Assembly: GCA_021014325.1 (NCBI GenBank)
Contig: CM037462.1
Location: 14,087,135-14,151,134, forward strand
DNA from: Plazaster borealis
Lineage: Eukaryota; Echinodermata; Asteroidea; Forcipulatida; Labidiasteridae
DNA length: 64,000 bases
Reading direction: 5' to 3'
Position 1 is the stretch's first letter. The number at the start of each line of letters is the position of its first letter. The notes under the pieces are model-generated. The model had not been told where the DNA came from and ran no database searches. It saw nothing but the letters and a program-made list of their open reading frames with translations. Both the position numbers and the translations under genes were made by a program. Of this stretch, positions 33,331 through 43,616 are shown piece after piece.

Positions 33331-34310
33331 GTAGACTATGGCACGTGATGGTAAACGGATCAATGAGAACTCGGCTATTGATCATTAATATGTATGAGTT
33401 ATAATAATAATAATAGATGCGTTTCTTTGCTAATTACTGAAGTACTGTGCCCATGTTTCTCGTTTAACTTGTGAGAGTACCAGCTCTTACGGTGTAAAGG
33501 CCGGTTTACAGTTGGATGCGCGATTGTCGCGCAACTCATAACAAAAAATGGCGATCAAAAGCGTTCAAAGATTATCATCGTGCGACCGACTTTAAACCAA
33601 CCTTAACACTAGCTTGCTTTTTGACAAAACAAGTGGCACCACTTCTCTTTTGTATGCATGCCGCGTTTGTTTTTCCTCTCGTCCGGAGCAGGCTCTTCGC
33701 GCTATACATAAGAGATACCGGTGTCATTAGAATTGATATATGTTATACCTTTTTAGTGTTCTTTTGTTTCACTTCGTTTGTCCTCTGCGTTGTCTCTATT
33801 CAAGTCTTGTGGAGTTAAAGGAAGGATTTTTACCCAACCTGTTCTCTTGTCTGGATTTTTCTTGTTTACTTTTCAGTGGTTTGTTTTAATCATTGAGTTC
33901 GCTGAAACGATTAAACGATTCGGTAACTTTTCGTGACCAACCTGTGGACAGACGTCGTCGGTGTCTTTATTTGTCAACACTCGTTTAACCGACCATTTAT
34001 TGATGGTATAACCGAATTGGTTGGTGCTGTACGGCCCGCGAGTGTGACTTGTTACGAGCATGTTCCATTTTCAAATGTATTATTTGCATGACATGATTTT
34101 GAGCAAAACCTGTGATTTTGTCTTTTCTGTAGGAATAGGGGACAGCTTTTTTTCCCTTTAAAAAAGGAAGTTTTTTTTACCTGAGAAGCCTTTTCCGAGG
34201 AAGTATTCCTCCGGTGAAAACTAAGTAGGAGACCGGTTACAAACATGGCCCAATATTGCAGAACTTGCTCAAGCAACCAAAATCCTAAGCCCAACCCAAA
34301 TTATGCTTAC
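33331..34310. other. Intron 1 sequence; single MITE-like end at 33.50 kb
   Basis: AAAGGCCGGTTTACAGTTGG at 33496 followed by GCGCGATTGTCGCGC resembles one end of an inverted-repeat element. No partner end was found. The 100-codon open frame over it is incidental. Confidence 0.4.
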
Positions 34311-34705
34311 CAAAATAAAAGGTTCTTTTCAGAATCAACCCGTGTTCCTTTCAGAATCAAACCTTGTTCTTTTTAGAGTCAACCTTGTTCTTTTTAGAGT
34401 CAAACCTTGTTCTTTTCAGAGTCAAAACTTGCTCTTCTCAGAATCAACCTTGTTCCTTCCAGAGTCAACCCTTTTTTTTATTTCAGTGTCAACCCGTGTT
34501 CTTTTCAGAGTCAACCCTTGTTCTTTTTAGAGTCAAACATTGTTCTTTTCAGTGTCAACCCTTGTTCTTTTCAGAGTAAAACCTTGCTCTTCATAGAGTC
34601 AAACCTTGCTCTTTTTAGAGTCAAACCTTGCTCTTCTCAGAGTCAACCTTGTTCTTTTTAAAATCAAACTTTTTTTCAGAGTCAAACCTCGTTCGTTACA
34701 GGGTC
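34311..34705 (+). repeat. Tandem repeat, unit about 22-25 bp (TTCTTTTCAGAGTCAAACC)
   Basis: About sixteen units of TTGTTCTTTTCAGAGTCAAC with minor changes. Three overlapping frames stay open and give the same VLFRVNL/CSFQSQ words shifted by a frame, as expected from a repeat. It is not a protein gene. Confidence 0.92.
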
Positions 34706-35404
34706 TTACCCCTGTTCTTTACTCAGTTGGCAATCAGATAGATTTCAAAGGTGCTGCCACAACCCTCACTATCGAGCGAGAGCGACCGCAACCTTGCCCT
34801 CTGCATAGCCAAAATAGATTTCTAAAAATGCTATTTTCACGACGAGTCACACACATCTCCTTTGCAAAATGCGTATCCATTGAGGAACAGAATCAACTTG
34901 ACCCGGTATCTTCTATAGCGTCCGTAATTCACGGTCGGCACTGGTAAAAATACTAATTTGGTCTCCCTGGTTTCTGTGATTCCGTATAATTACGCACTAT
35001 GGGCAGGCGTTACATTAAAAAGTGTGTCGGTGAGAACAAAAGACGTTCACACAATGCAAGATCCCGATATAGATATTCATTGCACTTACGTCCGCACAAG
35101 GTTTTCATCGATCCCTTGCAGAAACACATTGACCTTAATTAAAAGGCATACGTGTTTAAATTTGCGTTTACAGTCTCTCCACCGGTGGTCCCTTGAAACA
35201 ACTTCAACAGAGAAATGGGATCGGTCTTGGGTGTGCATGTAACATTAGTATAGGTTGACAAAAAATTAACTTACATTTACAGATTTTCATATAACTTAAA
35301 TGGTATAAAATGGTCATGGTGGAACAATTTCCCTGAAATAGATTTGCTTGAAATGCCAAAGTTTTTTAGAAAATGAGAAAACATAGTTTCGATCTCGTGA
35401 GACT
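34706..35404. other. Intron 1 sequence without assigned features
   Basis: No splice-bounded exon was recognised. 35.25-35.40 kb resembles family E/F interior (ACAGATTTTCATATAACTTA). Confidence 0.35.
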
Positions 35405-35556
35405 TAGGGCCTGTCTCAAACCTCGGCTTGGGCGCTGTCTCCGGCTTGGGCCCCGTTATACATTTTTGGAGCAGCGTACATATACGTGTATTTTGCACAC
35501 GGTGGTTCGAACATTAGACGGAGCCGGAGCCGGAGCTCAAGCCGAGGTTTGAAAAC
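35405..35556. repeat. Family K MITE, copy K2
   Basis: AGGGCCTGTCTCAAACCTCG and GGCTTGGGC at the left pair with GAGCTCAAGCCGAGGTTTG at the right. It is the same family as 37439-37582. Confidence 0.75.
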
Positions 35557-35605
35557 AATGATAACTAATTTAAAGGGTATTTTCTTGTGACTCTGATGAC
35601 CAATT

Positions 35606-35992
35606 TACCTTACAGGAGTTGTATACGTTTGGCAATTGTAACCCACTGTTTGTTTCAATCCTTTATAGTTGTAGATAGGCTATATACCATAAAACTAGCC
35701 TGGGAAAATTTCATTTCAAAAGGTGGTAGCGTTTTTGAGATATGCCGAGAATCTGGAGCGTTATGCTCACGCAGGAAGAATAATCTGCAATTGGAATACA
35801 CAATCTGAGAAGCGTTACTGTCAGTAACGCTTCTCAGATTCAAATTTTGGGGGTTTAAAAGTGATATCTTTTTCCATAACCGCAGTACTTCTAAGTGAAA
35901 AGTTTCTCAAAATGCATTATACTATCCAAAGCTGCTGTACATCATACCATGTTGATTTTCAGAGTCATACCAAACGTATACAGACCCTTTAA
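35606..35992 (-). repeat. Family B TTAA element, copy B6
   Basis: The left end GGAGTTGTATACGTTTGGCA has lost TTAA. The right end is GTATACAGACCCTTTAA. The centre carries GCGTTACTGTCAGTAACGC. Confidence 0.88.
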
Positions 35993-36091
35993 ATTTTCAC
36001 ATTGGTGTTATTTGATGCATGCTTAACATGAAGTGCGGATACTTGTCTTTGACAATTACCAATCTGTCCGTGTGCTTTTTGCATGTTTTGT

Positions 36092-36466
36092 GTTAGGCAT
36101 TGTACACGTTTGGTAATTACTCAAAATATATATTAGCATAAAAAGTTACTTTGTAACGAGCAACGGAGAGCTGTTGATAGTATAAAACATTGTGAGAAAC
36201 GACTCCCTCTGAAGTAACGTAGTTTTTGAGATATAGGTAATTTCTCACTAAAATAATAAAAGACTTCTTGCAAGAAGCCTTTTATTCCTATCTGAAAGCA
36301 CACAAATTTGTACAACAAGGGTGTTTTTTCTTTCATCATTTTCTTGCAACTTCAATGACCAAAGGAACCCAAGTTTTCACAGGCTTGTTATTTTATGCAT
36401 ATGTTGGGATACACGAAGTGAAAATACTGGTCTTTGACAATTACCAAACATGCTCAGTGCCTTTAA
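36092..36466 (-). repeat. Family A TTAA element, copy A7
   Basis: Left end GTTAGGCATTGTACACGTTT, right end TGCTCAGTGCCTTTAA, centre GACTTCTTGCAAGAAGCC. It lies 127 bp upstream of the exon 2 acceptor. Confidence 0.92.
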
Positions 36467-36593
36467 TACTATAGGGGCCTACAGGGATGCCAACACGGAG
36501 TAAATTGTGTCTTCTTAAATCATACATTTCCCGTTCTTTTCAAAGTCACTTTAATGAGTTTCTTTTTATTTTGCCTTGCCTTTTGTCTAATAG

Positions 36594-36674
36594 CGTCAGC
36601 CATGGAGGATCCAAACAGTGTCTACTGCTCCATTAGTCCATGCCAGAACAATGGTACATGCATCAACATGCTTC
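36594..36674 (+). CDS. EGF/C-type-lectin protein, exon 2 (N-terminal half of EGF-like domain)
   Basis: A pyrimidine-rich tract (TTGCCTTGCCTTTTGTCTAA) and AG precede the exon, and a strong GTAAGT donor follows at 36675. Both ends are phase 1, matching exon 1 upstream. The frame reads SAMEDPNSVYCSISPCQNNG then TCINML, which gives the first three cysteines of an EGF-like module in the usual order C-x4-C-x5-C with the diagnostic Q-N-N-G-T-C. With exon 1 this places the EGF module straight after the predicted signal cleavage. The domain is completed by exon 3; a direct join to exon 4 would also keep frame but leave half an EGF. It is bracketed by a family A element just upstream and a near-perfect palindrome 51 bp downstream. 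Confidence 0.75.
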
Positions 36675-36725
36675 GTAAGTACAATATATCTACTTTGCCC
36701 TGTAGATTTGTTCTTTGAGGGACCA

Positions 36726-36887
36726 GCCGTCGATTTCACCAAACTCTTCCTAACTTAGGATTAATCCTAGGCAATGCTAAGAGATAGGACTAGTCTTAAG
36801 TTAGGACCAGTACTTAAGACTAGTCCTATCTCTTAGCATTGCCTAGGATTAATCCTAAGTTAGGAAGAGTTTGGTGAAATCGACGGC
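36726..36887. repeat. Family J near-perfect palindrome, copy J1
   Basis: The ends GCCGTCGATTTCACCAAACT and its complement enclose about 162 bp. The arms match for roughly 75 bases (including GGATTAATCCTAGGCAATGC and its complement) around a loop TTAGGACCAG. It lies 51 bp after the exon 2 donor. Confidence 0.92.
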
Positions 36888-36935
36888 AGCATCTCAAACA
36901 TTCTTCAGTCTTTTGACGATGACTATAGACCAGCT

Positions 36936-37075
36936 GGGCTCGATTTCACAAAGAGTTAAGATTGATCGTAACTGCAAATCCATCGCAGTTGCTTAGCAAA
37001 GAGTGATGTCACAATACAAATCACTATGGTAAATACTGATAACTCATCTTAAGACGAATCACAGCTCTTTTCAGG
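36936..37075. repeat. Family J-related diverged element
   Basis: GGGCTCGATTTCACAAAGAG at the left and a weak partner at the right. The terminus matches J2 at 60.83 kb while the interior differs. Confidence 0.55.
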
Positions 37076-37260
37076 GCTAATCCCGAATTCCGAAATCTAT
37101 ACTCAGCGGCAGTAGAATAAAAAGCAAGACAAGTTCTCAAAGAACAAATCTACAAAGTAAAGTGTATATATACACATGGTGTTACCGCAAACTAAATTAT
37201 ACATTGATACCTCAGCTTGCAATGCCTCGAAACCCCATACAATACAACATTCTGCAATAT
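37076..37260. repeat. Dispersed repeat Y, copy 1
   Basis: TCCCGAATTCCGAAATCTAT, GCAAGACAAGTTCTCAAAGA and ACACATGGTGTTACCGCAAA recur in the same order at 48.12-48.29 kb. Confidence 0.65.
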
Positions 37261-37438
37261 TGAGGGCAACGTCTTTTATAGGGCAATTTTAAACCCATTG
37301 TTTGTCCAACGTGAATTTGTTTTATATAATTTGTGCACAACATACATCGTTATTAGGTATTGGCGCCGAGCAACAATGGTAAAGTATTGACATTGAGTGT
37401 GGATTCCATCAATAAGTAAATTGATAATTGAATCAATA

Positions 37439-37582
37439 GGGCCTTTTCGAAACACGGCTTGGGCTTGAGCTTGGGCTCCGTCGGTTATTTAGAAAGCGTT
37501 TGCTTTCCTATACGGGGCTTCAAACAGGCAGACAGAGCCCAAACCGGAGCCTGAGCCCGAGCCGTCGGTTTCGAAAAGGGCC
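37439..37582. repeat. Family K MITE, copy K1
   Basis: GGGCCTTTTCGAAACACGGC at the left and GCCGTCGGTTTCGAAAAGGG at the right, about 144 bp, with arms rich in GGGCTTGAGC. Confidence 0.88.
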
Positions 37583-37673
37583 ACATAGATATCACCTCAA
37601 ATTACCACTAGCTTCATTACGCTGGGGATGTAATTAGGGAGATTCGACGCTCTGCATGTATTTTGTATTTATT

Positions 37674-37731
37674 CTACACCAAGTGAGAACACTGGTCTTT
37701 GACAATTTCCAAACGTGTTCAGTGCCTTTAA
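37674..37731 (-). repeat. Family A right-end fragment, copy A8
   Basis: Only the last 58 bases remain (ACACCAAGTGAGAACACTGG to GTTCAGTGCCTTTAA). Confidence 0.85.
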
Positions 37732-37908
37732 GCTAAGTCAAAGCGTTATTCCAAAATTAAAGGTGAGTGACAGGAATGTCAGTGAACGGTTTCCAGACTG
37801 GAAGCTTACACCACTTTTTGTCCCGTGAAATATTGAGGTCTAAAGGCTTTATACTTTTTATAAATTTGATGCTAGGACCTGAGACATGTTTCCGTCTGTA
37901 AAATACTG

Positions 37909-38141
37909 CACTGCAAAAACTGGGGGGGGGGGGTTAAAATTGACATCATGGGTGTTGTCACATATAGATACCGGAGAGAGAATCAAAATTAACATCATAG
38001 GATGTTAAAATAACACCAATGCAATTAAGTTGGCAGAAATTAGTGTTATTTTAACACCCTATGCTGTAATTTTTGATTCTTTTGAAGTATCTAAGTGACA
38101 GCACCCATGGTGTCAATTTTAACAACCCAGTTTTTGCAGTG
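37909..38141. repeat. Family R MITE
   Basis: CACTGCAAAAACTGGGG at the left and CCCAGTTTTTGCAGTG at the right. The inside carries a GTTAAAATAACACC/GTGTTATTTTAACACC palindrome. The length is 233 bp. Confidence 0.85.
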
Positions 38142-38388
38142 TGTCATGTGTGAGATGTATTAACGGGCTTATTTAGCAAATAAAACAAACATAACCATGC
38201 AGACAGGGGCATGGGGAAACAACCCCCTACCCCGCTCAGAACCCTTGTCCCACCCCTCCCTCCCCAATGAGTTCGAAAACATGAACAAATGAATGGGTCA
38301 ATGCAGCAACAGCCCCTACAAATTATGTCTTATCCCCTGCTTGCCTCCCCCCATGAAAATGTATAGTTACGCCACTGCACGCGATAGC

Positions 38389-38628
38389 ATGCCTGAATTA
38401 CCTGGAAAAAACCAGAACTGTGTTCGATGGTATCTCGATAACGGAACACACAAAATACAAAACTGTTTCTTGAAAACTATAGAGGATTTGGATGCTGGAT
38501 TTCTCTGCTCAAAAACGACTGTTTTGTCATGCCTACAAAATTTGACAGAAGTGACTTCCCTCAGCCACGAGCTGGACGTAACGTTATTTTCGGTTGACTT
38601 AAGACCGAGACAGTGTAAGCCGAAGTAA
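38389..38628 (+). pseudogene. Cysteine-rich coding-like fragment, possible half lectin- or Ig-like domain
   Basis: In intron 2, on the same strand as the lectin gene, an open frame with purine-first, gene-like codons reads MPELPGKNQNCVRWYLDNGT, then HKIQNCFLKTIEDLDAGFLC and about 38 further residues to TAA 38626. The order P-G-x-N-x-N-C-V-R-W ... N-C ... F-L-C resembles the C-terminal half of a C-type lectin domain, but the last spacing (C-x13-C) is longer than the usual C-x7-C. The E-D-L-D-A-G-F-L-C piece also resembles strand F of an Ig domain. No acceptor with a good pyrimidine tract precedes it. The sequence just upstream (TAGTTACGCCACTGC) is repeat-like, so the N-terminal half may have been lost. 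It could be a relic of a duplicated neighbour, an alternative terminal exon, or chance. The frame from 38293 starts in repeat and is not trusted. Confidence 0.35.
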
Positions 38629-38668
38629 TCTTCCACGCTGTTCAGTCTCCAACCGAAAAACTAGAGCA

Positions 38669-38778
38669 GAGCCCCAATTCCATGTTGAGTTGCTTAAGCA
38701 AACAAACATTAAGCTAAGTACAACAAAATTATGCTTACATACTCCCTCCGACTCAATTCTGACCCGTGAGTGTTTAGA
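38669..38778. repeat. Family H fragment interrupted by a family Q end
   Basis: GAGCCCCAATTCCATGTTGA to AAAATTATGCTTACAT is a left half of H. It is joined to CTCAATTCTGACCCGTGAGT and GTTTAGAGTG, one terminus of Q. The right parts of both are missing. Confidence 0.7.
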
Positions 38779-39809
38779 GTGTAGCTTTGCACAGTTTTTA
38801 TTAATATTTTGCGTCCTTCTGCCGGACACTTCACGAACATTGCTAAAACTCGATTTTCTTCCTTTACAGCGCCACGAACTTGGCTCTTGATCCGATAATT
38901 CACGCTCGGCGTACCGCAAAATCATATCGACCCTCAAGAATTCCGTTTACGAAAGGTCACGGATCTTCGAGACAACATGCGTGCAATTTCTATTTAATTT
39001 CAAACTTGGATCGTATCCATTAGTTTTAAAACTAGTTATTAACGTCAGACTTTTTAGCATGCACATGCGTAAATCCTGGCGGAGTAGAGATACATCCACT
39101 CCCCCTTCCTTCACACATATTCCCTCACCTAATACTTAGCCTTGCGGAAGCAGTTTGTGGGGTCCTTCCATTGTTGCTATAATTATTCTCTACTTGAATG
39201 GATCCGTCATGTGCATGTAGAGCCTCAACTTCATGCTTCATTTGTATTGTATTGCTGTATCTGTTTGGATGAAAGTGTCATTACATTACCGTGACAATAC
39301 GGAATTATATAATGCTTCTATTCACAGCTGTCCCCAATTCGCAGCTCTACACGCAAATTGGTGACCGTGCAAGGGGCGAAATTAATATTACTTAATTAAA
39401 AGTGACGTAGCGCTCTTCCACAGTTTAAAAGACCCAACATAAATATGCCCGAGCGTTCAAAGAAAAAATGATAATAATAATAACGGGTGGTGTTTGAAAC
39501 AATAAAATTAATGAGAACAAAGTGGTAGATTTTTTTTTTGTAAAGCCATGTCTTGTGTTGTAAAAAATGCGTGGGGTCTTGGAAATTTACGTAGAAAAAT
39601 CTCATATCAAGTAAGACTAGAGTGAAGTAATTTCCGATGTGACTCCTTACCATTTCTCAACACCGATCTAGTGCTTAAAACAACATCAGTTATCGGTCCA
39701 ACGAGGCCATCCAAAGCACAAACCAGTTGCGTCAAGGTTACAATCGTATATTAAAAAGACACGGCACGTTGCTATAGCACAGAGTTGTGCAGGGAAGTCA
39801 TATAACTAT
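38779..39809. other. Intron 2 sequence without assigned features
   Basis: AT-rich with several short open frames on both strands. No splice-bounded or domain-bearing exon was seen. Confidence 0.35.
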
Positions 39810-39967
39810 GGTGGCCCTGAAGTGACATCACACATCGCAAATAATCTTTGCAAACATTTTGTGATGTCACAAATATTATTGGCAAATATCTTTGCAAATA
39901 TTTGCGACACCGCAAATAATAAATTTGCAAAGATATTTGCGATGTGCGATGTCCCTTCAGGGCCACC
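39810..39967. repeat. Family I palindromic MITE
   Basis: GGTGGCCCTGAAGTGACATC at the left and GATGTCCCTTCAGGGCCACC at the right, with inner AAATATCTTTGCAAATATTT palindromes. The length is 158 bp. Confidence 0.9.
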
Positions 39968-40048
39968 ATTCATAACACATCTAATCTGAACAGCTTTCAG
40001 TACACATTGCAATTATCTCCTCCTTCCCCTTCCGCCGAATCAAAATTG

Positions 40049-40372
40049 CCAAAAAGGTTATGCACAACAGTGGTGATATTGAAACAAATGTTTACAGATT
40101 TACAAATAACTTACATAGTATAAAGATAGTCATGGAGGAAAACTTCCCTTGAAATAAGTTTGCTTGTAATGCTATAGTTTTTTGAGAAATGGGTAAAACA
40201 ATTTATTTTTTTGCGAGGCCAAAACTTGATGTTTGATGTTTAAAAACTGATATGGGATTTTCCCGCTATTTTCTCGTGACTCCAATGCCTGATTGAGCCT
40301 AAACTTTCAAAGGTTTGTTTTTTTCCTGTATATATTGGGTCACACAAAGTGCGGATACTGGTCTTTGACAAT
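40049..40372 (-). repeat. Family E/F-related TTAA element, left end missing
   Basis: GTTTACAGATTTACAAATAA, TTTCTCGTGACTCCAATG and GGGTCACACAAAGTGCGGAT follow the E/F layout. It runs into the left terminus of O2. Confidence 0.6.
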
Positions 40373-40430
40373 AGGTTGTGTAAGTCTCGCGCGTATTCGA
40401 TTATTGGGCACGGGTTTGTTTTCTTCACGC

Positions 40431-41424
40431 GTTAATAATAATAATAATAATAATAAATATGATTTATAATGCGCCAAATCCACTCTGCAGAGTGCTCAAG
40501 GCGCAATGGAAGAAAGAGAAGGGACAAATGAAGAATTAAGAATAGGAACCATTAAATAGGTGAGTCTTCAGGTAACGTTTAAATGCATTTTATATAACCA
40601 GGAGGGAGAACATTCCATAGAGCTGGCAAAAATGTGCAATCCCCCCTTTAGTAGATTTGATTATAACTAGAGAGAATAAGAGTTGAAGACGAACGTAACG
40701 ATCTGAAAGATCTGTTAGGAGTATCAGACCAACATTGTTGAGAGGCGGAACCATTAATCGAGTAGAAGAAGAGAAGAATATTTTAAATATGATGATGATT
40801 TTACTTGTCTTAACCAGTGAGATTTTAGAGAGATTGAGTATGATGGATATTTTTTAGAGAGGGGTGACAATACGTGCTGCAGCGTTTTGGAGCTTTTGTT
40901 TTTGGACAGCTGGTGGGTGGGTAAGTTGCAAACATTCAACAAGCAAAAAATCAAAAGTCGAGAGGATTATTGCGTGTACTAATTTTTCAGCAGATTTTTG
41001 TATATTTATATTTCCTAATGAGCCCAATATTGAAGTTTTGGTACCTTACAGATCTACAAAATGCTGGATTGATGATGAGACATCATGCCAGAATCCACAT
41101 TACTTACTCTAGGTTGCGCGACACGCCTGGGACACATTGATCAGCCAGAGAGATGGATTCCAAATTGACTTTTTTACTTAACTGTCCTTGAACCAAAAAA
41201 AAAAAACTCAGATTTGGAAAGGTTCAGTTTTAATGAATGAGAGTTCAGCCAGGAATGGACGTCAAACAAGCAATTTTCAAGGCGGGTGACTGCATTTGTA
41301 GCATCAGCCTGGTTGGGTTTGAAGGAAAGATAAAGTTGGATATCATCGGCGTATATGTGATAATTGATATTATGGCGTCGTAGGATGTGTCCCAAACTAA
41401 TCAGGTAAACAGAAAAACAGTTAA
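40431..41424 (-). pseudogene. 5'-truncated CR1/L2-like LINE with reverse transcriptase remnant
   Basis: The minus strand encodes part of a reverse transcriptase palm: VYLISLGHILRRHNINYHIY then the catalytic Y-A-D-D (41353-41342) with ADDIQLYLSFKPNQADATNA, followed by WLNSHSLKLNLSKSEFFFFG and a stop at 41176-41174. Such enzymes copy the element RNA at nicked genomic DNA. Frameshifts and stops follow. A late phrase matching L-W-N-x-L-P-P is recognisable near 40.61 kb. The 3' end has GCGCCTTGAGCACTCTGCAG, GGCGCATTATAAATC and an (ATT)n tail at 40458-40431, the usual CR1/L2-like signature. The 5' end stops at the TTAA of family B copy B7. It is inactive. Confidence 0.85.
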
Positions 41425-41809
41425 AGAGAGGGTATATATACCTTTGGTAGTTACTCCAAAAATGATTGACCATGAAGACTTACTTGGTAAGAAGCACTGC
41501 ACCTGTTCATAATGTATAACATTTTGAGAAATGATTCCCTTCAAAGGAATTTGGTTCTAGAGAGAGGGATTCAAAAGCATTTCAATCTGAGAAATGTTTC
41601 TGCATGAAACAGTTCTCAGATTGTGTATTCCAATACAGATTCCTGCGTGGACATGACCGCTCCACATTTTCGGCGATATCTCAAAAACGCTACCACCTTG
41701 TGAAATGAAATTTTCACAGGTTAGTTTGATTGTATTTATCTACATTTAGCCTATATCGCATTAAAACAATCGAATGGTTCCATCAACGAAAGGTATACTT
41801 TGCCTTTAA
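41421..41809 (+). repeat. Family B TTAA element, copy B7
   Basis: It starts TTAAAGAGAGGGTATATATA and ends GTATACTTTGCCTTTAA. The centre is diverged (GAAATGTTTCTGCATGAAAC). It lies at the truncation point of the LINE. Confidence 0.85.
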
Positions 41810-41881
41810 AGCAATTGTATACGTGGGACCAAAGTGGTCCCAAAAAATGTTCGAATACGCGCGAGACTTGTACGGTCTATT

Positions 41882-42156
41882 ACGAATGGTGGCTGCATTC
41901 TTAAAACGAGTTCATATCCGTAAGGTGCATTATAAAGTTATTTTGTTCAGCATCACCTTCCCACGGAAGCGTTTTTAAGACATGGCCAACAAAAAAATTC
42001 ACAGATTGCTAATTCGTCCCGGCGATTTATTAATTAGCCCGGGCGATTTACCTGAGTGGACACTGCTGAACGATTACATTGTTTATGTTTGTATACGCAA
42101 TGTCGATGATGATTTCACTCGAGGTCGGCTCCTGAAGCAAAATTTCCACAACATAG
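41882..42156. other. Intron 2 sequence without assigned features
   Basis: A local repeat of GGCGATTTATTAATTAGCCC/GGGCGATTTACC occurs at 42.02-42.05 kb. Nothing else was recognised. Confidence 0.35.
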
Positions 42157-42401
42157 TAGGGAGGTTTAGCTGCACCATACGCGAGTAAAAAGGTGAACGT
42201 GAACGTCAGTAAATTTTGTTGTAAAAATGTCACGTTTTAAGCATACGTGAAGTTACCATTTCTCACGTCAGGTACTTACGTGCAGACGTCATACGTGAGC
42301 ATGAAATAAGCCCAAAGTGGTGACGTCACCTAGAAACGACACAATTTTCTGACGTTCACGTTCACGTTTTTGCTCTCGTAACGTGCAGCTAAACCTCCCT
42401 A
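42157..42401. repeat. Family S MITE
   Basis: TAGGGAGGTTTAGCTGCACC at the left and ACGTGCAGCTAAACCTCCCT at the right, with inner GTGAACGTGAACGTCAG and CTGACGTTCACGTTCACG. The length is about 245 bp. Confidence 0.9.
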
Positions 42402-43189
42402 GTATTAGGCGGTAACGCTTCCGAGAAAAACGTTTTTTTTGTTTCATCATAAATGCTGCGAACATGCAAAGTCAATTTCCACTTTCCCAAATACAAACCG
42501 TTCATCAAATCAAAACCGCTAAAACTTCAGAATTCCTCTTATAATGCACTCCATTATTTATCAGCAATATTAAGTGTCTATCATAAATGTTTTCCCAGTA
42601 GATTTCTACGAAATAATCAACCTAGACATACCGTCTGTAGTGGCATCTGGTATAAACGATTAAACGCACAAATGGTTTTTGTGGATTTTATATAAAAGTG
42701 CATTTGCTGTAATTTATTGTGATTAATATGTTGCAATTATCGTCACAAAACCAGGCTGGTGTAGTTGTTCGCCAAACGCAAAATTGGCACAATGGCATAA
42801 TCGTGATGAACAAAGCATAATTTCCATTGAAGAAAAAAAGTAATCAATTTTTATTGATTCCATCGCATTTTCTATCACATTTTTAATTATACTTTCCGCA
42901 TAACCTTGATGCAAGTTTTGTTGTCAGTTTTGTTGTGTCGGTCCATTCACGTTCACTGTTCAAATCAAATGAAAAAGAAAACCAGAAAATATCTATGCGA
43001 AGTCAGCGTTTAAATTTATCTGAAAGATTGAAATTAAAAACAAAAAACATAAACCCAATTCTGGCGTATATAGTTTACTAAACCTAATTAGTTTCCAGTG
43101 AAATGTTTTTGTATAGGCAATTTGTTATATGATGATTTTTCATTCAGTAGTTATTGGATTTCATACCTTGTATTTCTCGGGAGCTAAAT
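42402..43189. other. Intron 2 sequence without assigned features
   Basis: AT-rich. No splice-bounded exon or repeat family was recognised. Confidence 0.35.
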
Positions 43190-43326
43190 GCCTGAGGGCA
43201 ACAATGATTTAATTCACCTTTTTAGTTCCTGTCATCAGTTACTGTATCTTGTATTGTAAGTTTTCTTGTTTTTTGTTTTGTTTGAATGATGTCAAATAAA
43301 TAATAATAATAATAATAATAATAATT
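43190..43326 (+). repeat. LINE 3' end with (AAT)n tail
   Basis: AGCTAAATGCCTGAGGGCAA, a T-rich 3' UTR and ATGATGTCAAATAAATAATA running into about nine AAT units. Only the 3' tail is present, about 120 bp before exon 3. Confidence 0.55.
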
Positions 43327-43446
43327 ACCGGAATCTCTTATCCCGTAATGATTTATCATCCGTAAGTGCGGTAAACTGTTATAATATAAACTGTGATAAT
43401 GGATTGGTAATCGTACTAATGGATTAATGGTTTATGCTTTAATCAG

Positions 43447-43616
43447 CACCGGGTGGCTTCAGTGCAGTGTGTCGGTGCAGCATGTTTATTGACCCAGCAC
43501 GCAACGCGCAACGCACGCAACGCGCCTTCCCTGTCTGCCATTTTGGAAGTCAAAATGTACACAAAGGAAATGATTCCCAAAATAGTGGAAATAGTGGACG
43601 CGCAAATTGTGCGGAG
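43447..43616 (+). CDS. EGF/C-type-lectin protein, exon 3 (C-terminal half of EGF-like domain; 3' end uncertain)
   Basis: After TTTATGCTTTAATCAG the frame that continues exon 2 in phase 1 reads PPGGFSAVCRC, giving cysteines 4 and 5 with the typical G-G-F and C-R-C of EGF domains, and a sixth at AFPVC. Loop 5-6 is about 20 residues, longer than the usual 8-10, and includes a CGCAACG-type microrepeat that codes ARNAQRTQR. Then follows a polar, Asn/Ser-rich linker with NCAEVCSASC. The consensus-like donor GAG|GTGTGT at 43617 would end the exon in phase 0, which does not match the phase-1 acceptor of exon 4. Weaker phase-1 donors exist earlier (after 43550, 43583 or 43592). The intron to exon 4 is only about 0.12-0.2 kb. 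Because exon 2 can also join exon 4 in frame, this exon could be optional. Confidence 0.55.

Larger units (their letters stand above)
40374..41881. repeat. Family O termini enclosing nested insertions (O2)
   Basis: GTGTAAGTCTCGCGCGTATT at the left and AATACGCGCGAGACTTGTAC at the right are inverted copies of the O terminus. Between them lie a truncated LINE (minus strand) and a complete family B element. The interval is best read as an O element that received later insertions, or as two independent O ends. Confidence 0.55.

Noticed and set aside
33516..33818. 100-codon frame with hydrophobic C-terminus
   Set aside because: It starts in a MITE-like terminus and ends in T-rich DNA. No signal peptide logic or homologue is recognised.
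34303..34661. Overlapping proteins with VLFRVNL/CSFQSQ repeats
   Set aside because: All three frames give the same words, the expected by-product of a 22-25 bp tandem repeat.
41174..41473. Intact reverse transcriptase gene
   Set aside because: The YADD core is present, but the frame is truncated on the 5' side by a family B element and broken soon after, so it is a relic.
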